Notes under the pieces: model-generated
Told to the model about the DNA's origin: nothing
The model's database searches: none
Seen by the model: only the letters and a program-made list of their open reading frames with translations
Translations under genes and position numbers: made by a program
In this document: piece after piece, positions 58,475-64,000 of the stretch
Position numbering within the stretch: the first letter of the stretch is position 1
Layout: the number at the start of each line of letters is the position of its first letter
Assembly (NCBI RefSeq): GCF_015477355.1
Contig: NZ_JADLRJ010000003.1
Coordinates: forward strand, 496,001 to 560,000
Source: Nocardia blacklockiae
Lineage (GTDB): Bacteria; Actinomycetota; Actinomycetes; Mycobacteriales; Mycobacteriaceae
DNA: 64,000 nt
Direction of reading: 5' to 3'

Positions 58475-59473
58475 GTGCCGAAGACCTCCGCCCGACTGCT
58501 GTCGCTGCTCTCCCTGCTCCAGTCCCGGCGCGACTGGCCGGGCGCACTGCTGGCCGAACGCCTCGACGTCAGCGTGCGCACCGTTCGCCGCGACGTCGAC
58601 CGGCTGCGCGAACTCGGCTATCCCATCGCGTCCGGCAAGGGACCGGACGGCGGCTACCGCCTCGGCGCGGGCGCGGACCTGCCACCGCTGCTGTTCGACG
58701 ACGAGCAGGCCGTGGCACTGGCTTTCGCGCTGCAAACCGCCGCCGCCACCGGCGCGGACCTCGCCGAGGCCGCCGCGCGGGCGCTGACCACGGTGCGGCA
58801 GGTCATGCCCGCGCGGTTGCGCCACCGCGTCGACGCGCTGCGGGTGACCGCCGTCGAACGGCCGGGCGAACCCGTCGACCACGCGGTGCTGTCGGCGCTC
58901 GGTGCGGCCGTCCACGCCTGCGAGGTGCTGCGCTTCGACTACGAAACCGGCTCGGCGACCGGCGATTCCGTCGCACCCCCGCGTCGGGTGGAGCCGCACC
59001 ACCTGCTGACCCGGGCCGGGCGCTGGTACCTCGTCGGCTGGGATCTCGACCGCGAGGACTGGCGCGTCTTCCGTGCCGACCGCATCACCCCGCGCATCCC
59101 GACGGGACCGCGCTTCACCCCGCGCACGCTGCCGGGCGGTGACCTGGCCGCCTTCGTGACCGGCAGATTCCGCGGCTCCGACGGAACGGGCGACTGGCCG
59201 TGCCGCGGCGAGGTGATCCTGCGTCGACCGGCCGCCGACATCGCCCCGTACGTCTCGGACGGTCTCGTCGAGGAACTGGATTCCGGCCGCTGCCGCCTGC
59301 TGCTCGGCTCCTGGTCCTGGCCTGCCCTCGCCGCGTCGGTCGGCCGCTTCGACGCCGATATCGAGGTGGTGGGCCCGCCCGACCTGCGGGCCGCGTTCGC
59401 CGACCTGGCCCGCCGCTGCGCCCGCGCGGCGGAAACGCCCGCGCCGCAGGCGGTTCGGCGCGGCCGGGGGTGA
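58475..59473 (+). CDS. WYL-domain transcriptional regulator, second copy
   Basis: A 332-residue regulator with the same plan as the protein at 39449-40408: winged helix-turn-helix (RLLSLLSLLQSRRDWPGALL, SVRTVRRDVDRLRELGYPIA), WYL domain (VLRFDYETGSA, WYLVGWDLDREDWRVFRADR) and WCX tail. Start: GTG 58475, leaderless, behind the dyad. Divergent from the VOC gene. The sequences are similar enough along their length to be paralogues with different operators. Confidence 0.9.
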   Translation: MPKTSARLLSLLSLLQSRRDWPGALLAERLDVSVRTVRRDVDRLRELGYPIASGKGPDGGYRLGAGADLPPLLFDDEQAVALAFALQTAAATGADLAEAAARALTTVRQVMPARLRHRVDALRVTAVERPGEPVDHAVLSALGAAVHACEVLRFDYETGSATGDSVAPPRRVEPHHLLTRAGRWYLVGWDLDREDWRVFRADRITPRIPTGPRFTPRTLPGGDLAAFVTGRFRGSDGTGDWPCRGEVILRRPAADIAPYVSDGLVEELDSGRCRLLLGSWSWPALAASVGRFDADIEVVGPPDLRAAFADLARRCARAAETPAPQAVRRGRG

Positions 59474-59656
59474 GAGACGGGGAAATTGTGGGACTTTAGT
59501 CCCTAATCTGCCGAAAAGTTGCTCGCGGCACTGGCGTTGTGTCCGTTTGTCGCGTCAAGATGTCTTGCACGACGTTTCCGGTCGGGGGGAGACGCTCACT
59601 CGGGCCGCAATCGGGTCGTGCCGATTCTTCTTGTCCTGCGAGGGGATACCTACCTC

Positions 59657-59938
59657 ATGAGTAAGAGACGACTAGCCCTCTTCGTCGGATTCGCCGTCGC
59701 AGTGCCGGTTTTCGCGCTGGTCCTCGGTTTCGCGACGCCCGCGGCGGCGGCGATGGGGGTGCCGACCTTCCTCGTGGGCGTGGTCTCCTGCGCCCTGTTC
59801 GGTGCCGGGCTCGGCGCGGTGCTACATGTGCTCGCCACCCGGCGCGGCGCACCCGACGACGCCGCCGGCATCGACTTCGGCAAACCGTCGGACAACTCGC
59901 TCCCCGCCCCTCGGTCGACCGAGTCGACGAACGGCTGA
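59657..59938 (+). CDS. Small hypothetical membrane protein
   Basis: A 93-residue protein with two hydrophobic helices (about residues 7-30 and 33-56), the first after a basic start (SKRRLALFVGFAVAV), and a polar proline- and serine-rich tail (FGKPSDNSLPAPRSTESTNG). No family recognised. GAGGGG lies about 11 nt upstream of the ATG at 59657. The 183 bp upstream of it hold no clear gene. Confidence 0.6.
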   Translation: MSKRRLALFVGFAVAVPVFALVLGFATPAAAAMGVPTFLVGVVSCALFGAGLGAVLHVLATRRGAPDDAAGIDFGKPSDNSLPAPRSTESTNG

Positions 59939-60239
59939 CGACCTCGCCGCGCGCCGGTTTTCTGTCGGTGCTGCCGGGCAGAATGAGGGCGGCTCGTCGA
60001 TCGGGCCTGTGGCCTAAGGGGAGGGAGGCGTCGCGAAAACGGCCGCTGATCAGCGTCGTTGCCGGGTCGGCGCGGTACGGGGAACATCGGAGGTGGCCCG
60101 CCAAGGACGCTCGGGCAAGTGTCGGGCGTGGCCTTCTTCGCGGGCGTCGCGCACCGCACTCGAGCCGACTGGACGGTCTGTAATACCGTTGGCCACCGTG
60201 CCGACGGGGGATTTCGGCACCCGGAAAGGATCGAATGAG
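59939..60239. other. Intergenic stretch with a candidate promoter
   Basis: The 301 bp contain no convincing coding sequence. TACCGT (60184-60189) is a -10 candidate about 50 bp before the next start, without a good -35. GGAAAGGA just before 60235 is the ribosome binding site of the next gene. Confidence 0.35.
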
Positions 60240-60755
60240 ATGACAGGGACCTTGATCGACGTTCCGAACACCCCGCAGGTGGCGCAGCCCGAACCCGTCG
60301 CGCGGCCGATCGGCGGCCGCCCCGGCGATTCGGCCGCGGCGAACCTGTGGCAGCAGGCGAAAACGGTACTGGTGACGCGCGTCGCCGGTCCGCAGCAGCT
60401 GGTGACGGTGCCGCGGTTGGTGGTTCCGGTCGGGCAGAATCAGCTCGCGTTCCGCATCTCGTCGTATTCACCCGAGGCCGAGCAGCTGGCCGCCGACGGT
60501 CGGGTCGTCGTGCAACCCGGCGACTGGCGGGGCAGTCCCGCGCTCGGATCCCATCAGTCGCAGGGCCGGGCGCAGGTGGTGACCGGCGGCACGCTGCTGC
60601 CGTTCGTGCAGTCGGAGCTGGACGCGAAATACCGCTGGCGAGTTCCGTTGGCTCGCTTCGCCCATCGCCTGGCTCGCGGCGCGGCGCCCTACGGCGATGT
60701 CATCGTGCTCGTCACGGTGTTCGATCCCGTGCCGATGCTGCCCCCGGCGCACTGA
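60240..60755 (+). CDS. PPOX-class split-barrel protein, F420/flavin-type
   Basis: A 171-residue protein with a split-barrel core (about residues 35-140): LVTRVAGPQQLVTVPRLVVP, then SSYSPEAEQLAADGRVVVQP and GDWRGSPALGSHQSQGRAQV, matching the strand order of PPOX-class F420-dependent reductases. The first 35 residues are disordered. The C-terminal segment DVIVLVTVFDPVPM is hydrophobic. Assignment to F420 rather than FMN is a guess. The ATG at 60240 follows GGAAAGGA. Confidence 0.6.
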   Translation: MTGTLIDVPNTPQVAQPEPVARPIGGRPGDSAAANLWQQAKTVLVTRVAGPQQLVTVPRLVVPVGQNQLAFRISSYSPEAEQLAADGRVVVQPGDWRGSPALGSHQSQGRAQVVTGGTLLPFVQSELDAKYRWRVPLARFAHRLARGAAPYGDVIVLVTVFDPVPMLPPAH

Positions 60756-60833
60756 TTCGCGGCCGGTCTGTCACAGAACGACGGTGACCGGCGTCTGATG
60801 GGCGACACAGTCGAGCGAGAACAGGAGTCGCCC

Positions 60834-61760
60834 ATGGACGGCACGACGGAGACCGCCACCGGGGACCGCGACGGAACCGCACGCGCCGACCGCGCGGACA
60901 CCGCTACCGAAACCTTCGTCGCCCACCGCAACCTGCTGTTCACCGTGGCCTACGAGATGCTCGGCTCGGCGGCCGACGCGGAGGACGTACTGCAGGAGGC
61001 GTGGCTGCGGTGGGTCGGCGTCGACCTCGGCACGGTGCGGGACCGGCGGGCCTATCTGGTCCGGATCGTCACCCGCCAGGCGCTCGGCCGGCTGCGCACG
61101 CTCGGCCGCCGCAAGGAGTCCTATGTCGGTCCGTGGCTGCCCGAGCCGCTGCTCACCGCGCCCGACGTGGCCGAGGACGTGGAGCTGGCCGACAGCGTCT
61201 CGATGGCGATGATGCTGGTGCTGGAGACGCTCGCGCCGACCGAGCGCGCGGTGTTCGTGCTGCGCGAGGTGTTCGATCTGGACTACGACGAGATCGCGGC
61301 GGCCGTCGACAAGACCCCGGCTGCGGTGCGGCAGATAGCGCACCGGGCGCGCGGCCACGTCGCCGCGCGCCGCCCGCGCGGGCCGGTCTCCCCGGACGAG
61401 ACCCGCGCGGTCCTCGCGGCGTTCCAGCGCGCGATCACGACGGGTGATCTGCAGAGCCTGCTCGACATGCTGGCGCCGGACGTCGTCTTCCTGGGCGACG
61501 GTGGCGGAATCCGCCAGGCCGCACTGCATCCCGTGGTCGGCGCCGACACGGTGGCGGCCGTCCTGGCGCGGATCCGCGACACGACGGCACTGCATCCGGC
61601 ACAGGTCAACGGCTACCCGGCGCTGATCCTGCGGCTCGACGGCGAGATCGACACGGTGGTGGCGGTCCGCATCGACGACGGCCTCATCACCGGCCTCTAC
61701 GCGGTGCGTAATCCGGAGAAGCTGTCGCGCATGGATCGCGAGACCGTGCTGCGCCGCTGA
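60834..61760 (+). CDS. sigJ: ECF41-type RNA polymerase sigma factor (SigJ-like)
   Basis: A 308-residue sigma factor. Region 2 (FVAHRNLLFTVAYEMLGSAA, DAEDVLQEAWLRW) and region 4 (LAPTERAVFVLREVFDLDYD, EIAAAVDKTPAAVRQIAHRA) are followed by a C-terminal SnoaL-like domain of about 115 residues carrying the ECF41 marks DGGG (LGDGGGIRQ) and NPEKLSRM near the end. In ECF41 factors this domain replaces an anti-sigma factor. The ATG at 60834 follows AGGAG by 6 nt; an ATG at 60798 is in frame upstream. ECF41 genes usually neighbour an oxidoreductase target; the PPOX-like gene upstream may play that part. Confidence 0.9.
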   Translation: MDGTTETATGDRDGTARADRADTATETFVAHRNLLFTVAYEMLGSAADAEDVLQEAWLRWVGVDLGTVRDRRAYLVRIVTRQALGRLRTLGRRKESYVGPWLPEPLLTAPDVAEDVELADSVSMAMMLVLETLAPTERAVFVLREVFDLDYDEIAAAVDKTPAAVRQIAHRARGHVAARRPRGPVSPDETRAVLAAFQRAITTGDLQSLLDMLAPDVVFLGDGGGIRQAALHPVVGADTVAAVLARIRDTTALHPAQVNGYPALILRLDGEIDTVVAVRIDDGLITGLYAVRNPEKLSRMDRETVLRR

Positions 61761-61764
61761 GCCG

Positions 61765-62478
61765 TCAACGCTCTCGCGCCACGAGTGCGGCGAGTGCGGC
61801 GGCGCCCTCGAGCAGTGCCCGCGATCGGGCTTCGATGTCCGCGTCGCGGGCGGCCAGGGCGGTGCGAATGTCGTTGCCGCGCCGCATGTCTCGCAGGTGT
61901 GGCAGCAGGGTGCGCAGGGTGGGGATGCGGTAGCCCGCGAGGCGGAGTTGGTGCACGATGCGGGCATCGCGGACATCGGCGGGGGTGTAGCGCCTGGCGC
62001 GGGTGGTGTGCCGGGCGGGGGTGAGCAGTCCCGCCGCCTCCCAGTGTCGCAGTGTCGAGGGGCGGAGGCCGAGCGCGTCCGCCAGTTCGGAAACGGTCAT
62101 CGCGTCCGAGGGGAGGGGGTCGGCGAGGGGCTCGGTGGTGATGGCGTCGACGGCGGCGGTGGCCAGGTCGAGGTCGCGGCGTTCGCGGTCCAGCCGGGCG
62201 TGTGCGGCGTCCAGCCGGGCGAGCATGCGGGTGAGCGGCCGTTCGCGGGCCGCGCGCAGGATCTCCCCGGCCTCGACCGGTCCGGTGCCCGCGGCCAGGG
62301 CGCGGTAGGCGAGCGCGGACCGTACGTGGGCGTCGTCGTAGACGCGGTAACCGCTCGCGGTGCGGGTCGCCGGCGGCAGGATGCCGCGCTGTTCGAGGTT
62401 GCGCACCTGCTGCACCGAATAGCCGGACCGGCGCGCGACGTCGCCGGTTCGCAGCGACCCCGAGTTGCGGCTTTCCAC
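61765..62478 (-). CDS. MerR-family regulator with two helix-turn-helix domains
   Basis: A 237-residue regulator carrying two MerR-type winged helices. The first is at about residues 10-55 (LRTGDVARRSGYSVQQVRNL, RTASGYRVYDDAHV). The second is at about 127-195 (MTVSELADALGLRPSTLRHW, TTRARRYTPADVRDARIVHQ). A helical linker joins them and a helical tail follows. This arrangement matches the TioE-like group. The GTG at 62478 is preferred because GAGGTGA lies upstream at good spacing; a GTG at 62487 overlaps that site. It is tail-to-tail with sigJ, 4 bp apart. Confidence 0.85.
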   Translation of the reverse strand: MESRNSGSLRTGDVARRSGYSVQQVRNLEQRGILPPATRTASGYRVYDDAHVRSALAYRALAAGTGPVEAGEILRAARERPLTRMLARLDAAHARLDRERRDLDLATAAVDAITTEPLADPLPSDAMTVSELADALGLRPSTLRHWEAAGLLTPARHTTRARRYTPADVRDARIVHQLRLAGYRIPTLRTLLPHLRDMRRGNDIRTALAARDADIEARSRALLEGAAALAALVARER

Positions 62479-62539
62479 CCGTCTCACCTCGTCATTCCGC
62501 TGTAAGTCTCCACAAGCACTTCAATGTAACGCTGGAATC

Positions 62540-63004
62540 GTGAGTATCGACGAGATCATCGAGTACATCGAATCGCTCGGCGGCGTGCTGACGCAGCGGC
62601 CCGGCCCCGGCGACGGCACCCCCGAGATCGCCTGGGGCGACGCGTTCTTCTGGTACGCCCCGGACGGCGCGGCCCCGGCCGCCACCCAGCCTTTCGCCAC
62701 CATCGTGACCAAGGACTATCCCGGCGACGACGGATCGCGTCTCGATCGGCCGGACACCTTCCGCGTCAACGTCAACGCGGGTAGAGCGGCATTCATCGAG
62801 TGGACCGGCCACACCCCGCGCGAGACTCGAGACCACGAGACCGATCCCAGTGTCGCCGACACCGTGTTCGCGCATCCCGTCTACAGCAGCGCGGGCTGGC
62901 TGGCCGTCGTGAACCCGGGCGCGAAGACCCGCGAGCCGCTCCGGAACCTGCTCCGCACGGCTCACGAGCGTGCACGCGCGCACTACGAGCGGCGTGCAAG
63001 GTAA
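62540..63004 (+). CDS. DUF6194 family protein
   Basis: A 154-residue soluble protein of the DUF6194 type. It starts SIDEIIEYIESLGGVLTQRP, has AWGDAFFWYAPDG and PFATIVTKDYPGDD, then a conserved VNVNAGRAAFIEWTG and HPVYSSAGWLAVVNPG near the end. The fold resembles MmcQ/YjbR-like small proteins. Function unknown. The GTG at 62540 lacks a ribosome binding site. Divergent from the MerR-type gene, which may control it. Confidence 0.75.
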   Translation: MSIDEIIEYIESLGGVLTQRPGPGDGTPEIAWGDAFFWYAPDGAAPAATQPFATIVTKDYPGDDGSRLDRPDTFRVNVNAGRAAFIEWTGHTPRETRDHETDPSVADTVFAHPVYSSAGWLAVVNPGAKTREPLRNLLRTAHERARAHYERRAR

Positions 63005-63052
63005 CCCCGATGCCTCTAGTGGCCCTGGTGACCCGGCTCACTCTCCGGTGGA

Positions 63053-63083
63053 TTGACCTCAACCTTTGTTGAGGCGTGAGGGT
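63053..63083 (+). promoter_or_regulatory. MerR-type promoter with 19-bp spacer and central dyad
   Basis: TTGACC (63053-63058) and GAGGGT (63078-63083) are separated by 19 bp, the over-long spacing characteristic of MerR-activated promoters. The dyad CCTCAAC (63057-63063) and GTTGAGG (63068-63074), spacer CTTT, lies within the spacer where a MerR dimer would untwist the DNA. The erythromycin-esterase-like gene starts 30 bp downstream. Confidence 0.65.
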
Positions 63084-63113
63084 GGGGGTACACCGAGAGC
63101 TTGGGAGGCACGC

Positions 63114-64000
63114 ATGACCACCACGATTACCGATGCGGCAGTGGGTGATTGGCTGCGGGCGGCCGCGCGGCCGGTCGCGGACACCGACGCCGGTTACACC
63201 GGCGCGGACCTGGACGCGCTGGCCGCGGAACTCGCCACGGCGACCGTGGTGGGACTCGGCGAGTCGACCCGGTTCTCCGCCCAGACCTACGGTGTGCGGG
63301 ACCGCCTCTTCCGGATCCTGGTGCGCGAGTACGGTTTTCGGGGACTCGCTATCCAGGATTCGGTGCCCTCGGGGGAGCGCATCGACGCTTATGTCCGTAC
63401 TGGTACGGGGGACGTCCGAGCCGCGCTGGCCCAGGCGTGGCGGCCGTTGCGGACGGCGGAGACCGTGGCGACGCTCGAATGGATCCGCGCGTTCAACCGA
63501 GACCACCCCGACGATCCGGTCCGCGTGTTCGGCGTCGAGCCGGTCGCCGCGGAACTCGCCGACTACGACACGGTCCTCGACCACGTCCGCCGCACCGCCC
63601 CCGCCGCGTTCGACGAACTGAACGCCCACCTGTCGGTCATCCGCACCGCCCACCAGGTGGACGAACACGTCCAACGCCACCAGGGCATCCACCCCGGCCG
63701 CCCGTTCGCCGAACACGCCCGCGCCGCCCTGTCCCTCCTCGAGTCCCTACCCCACCCGACCGCCGAGCCCACCGCTCGCGAGGATGCTCTGGAGCGGGCG
63801 CGGCGGATCGTGGACTTCCATGAGCACAGCGTGGCCGGGCTCGGGGGGTTCGGGCGGGACGAGCATCGGGCGGCGCGGACGATCATCGATCGGCACGCGG
63901 CTAGTGGTGCGCGAATCGTGTACTGGGACGGCATAGCTCACACCGCCGGGCTGCCGATCGATATGGGTGGCGCGGAGGCCGAACGGTTCGTCGGCGGGGG
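63114..64000 (+). CDS. Erythromycin esterase-family protein (truncated by window end)
   Basis: At least 295 residues, open to the end of the window. VVGLGESTRFSAQTYGVRDR near residue 46, then LVREYGFRGLAIQD, IDAYVRTGTGDVRAALAQAW and VRVFGVEP follow the order of Ere-type esterases and the related succinoglycan-biosynthesis proteins. In EreA and EreB the first loop is GEATHG with a catalytic histidine; here that position is arginine (GESTRF). A later histidine is in YWDGIAHTAG. Macrolide hydrolysis should not be assumed. GGGAGG lies 5 nt before the ATG at 63114. The promoter upstream is of MerR type. Confidence 0.8.
   Translation, partial: MTTTITDAAVGDWLRAAARPVADTDAGYTGADLDALAAELATATVVGLGESTRFSAQTYGVRDRLFRILVREYGFRGLAIQDSVPSGERIDAYVRTGTGDVRAALAQAWRPLRTAETVATLEWIRAFNRDHPDDPVRVFGVEPVAAELADYDTVLDHVRRTAPAAFDELNAHLSVIRTAHQVDEHVQRHQGIHPGRPFAEHARAALSLLESLPHPTAEPTAREDALERARRIVDFHEHSVAGLGGFGRDEHRAARTIIDRHAASGARIVYWDGIAHTAGLPIDMGGAEAERFVGG

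Noticed and set aside
1-64000. Insertion sequences, integrases, prophage genes, rRNA genes or a replication origin.
   Set aside because: No transposase or integrase motifs, terminal inverted repeats with target duplications, rRNA sequence or DnaA-box cluster were found on either strand.

Overview
The window is high-GC actinobacterial chromosome, most likely Nocardia or a close relative (inference). The evidence is the core gene order valS-folC-DUF4233-ndk-rne-rplU-rpmA-obgE-proB shared with mycobacteria and nocardiae, an EspG/PPE-like secretion module, a conservon-type signalling operon, a SigJ-type ECF41 sigma factor, and many start codons lying 6-7 nt downstream of a TANNNT -10 box, the pattern of leaderless transcripts. 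I see no insertion sequence, prophage, CRISPR array, rRNA or intact tRNA. The last gene runs off the right edge.

Layout. 1-4.1 kb: FAD-linked oxidase (AGPS-like), lipid kinase, P-loop ATPase and an XRE-cupin regulator with its own dyad operator. 4.4-17.4 kb: housekeeping block (valS, folC, a DUF4233 membrane protein, ndk, rne, rplU, rpmA, obgE, proB), with large hairpins before valS and ndk, a structured rne leader, and terminators after rne and rpmA. 17.4-20.0 kb, minus strand: EspG chaperone, a WXG-like helical protein, a PPE-like protein with a proline-rich tail, and an unrecognised 45-residue protein.

20.2-31.2 kb is the most unusual part: a biosynthetic operon I cannot match to a described pathway. 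It encodes an ATP-grasp/swivelling-His phosphotransferase of rifampin-phosphotransferase layout, a 1255-residue acyl-AMP ligase fused to a nucleotidyltransferase, two tiny open frames, an acyl carrier protein, an extended SDR reductase, a nucleoside-diphosphate-kinase-like protein, an AfsA-type double-hotdog (butyrolactone synthase-like) protein and a UbiA-type prenyltransferase. Most genes are linked by 4-nt ATGA/GTGA overlaps, and three separate tandem repeats lie within the operon. A plausible logic (inference) is: acyl chain activated as acyl-AMP, loaded on the ACP, condensed by the AfsA-like protein, reduced by the SDR, modified by phosphotransfer and prenylated at the membrane.

31.4-42 kb: DUF4254 protein, small coil protein, split-barrel protein, a fused glycosyltransferase-cytochrome P450, a GT1 glycosyltransferase and a lone ABC-2 permease; then epoxide hydrolase divergent from a WYL regulator, and GntR regulator plus sterol-desaturase-like hydroxylase. 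42-52 kb: hydroxyacid dehydrogenase, LigD-type polymerase, RecQ helicase with a phosphoribosyltransferase-like tail, alpha/beta hydrolase, small membrane protein, RtcB RNA ligase, enoyl-CoA hydratase and GMC alcohol oxidase. 52-55.3 kb: conservon genes cvnA-B-C without the usual cvnD GTPase. 55.6-64 kb: secreted protein, DHFR-like reductase, a racemase-like protein lacking its cysteines, a VOC protein divergent from a second WYL regulator over a perfect operator, small proteins, SigJ, a MerR regulator with two helix-turn-helix domains, DUF6194, and an erythromycin-esterase-like gene behind a MerR-type 19-bp-spacer promoter.
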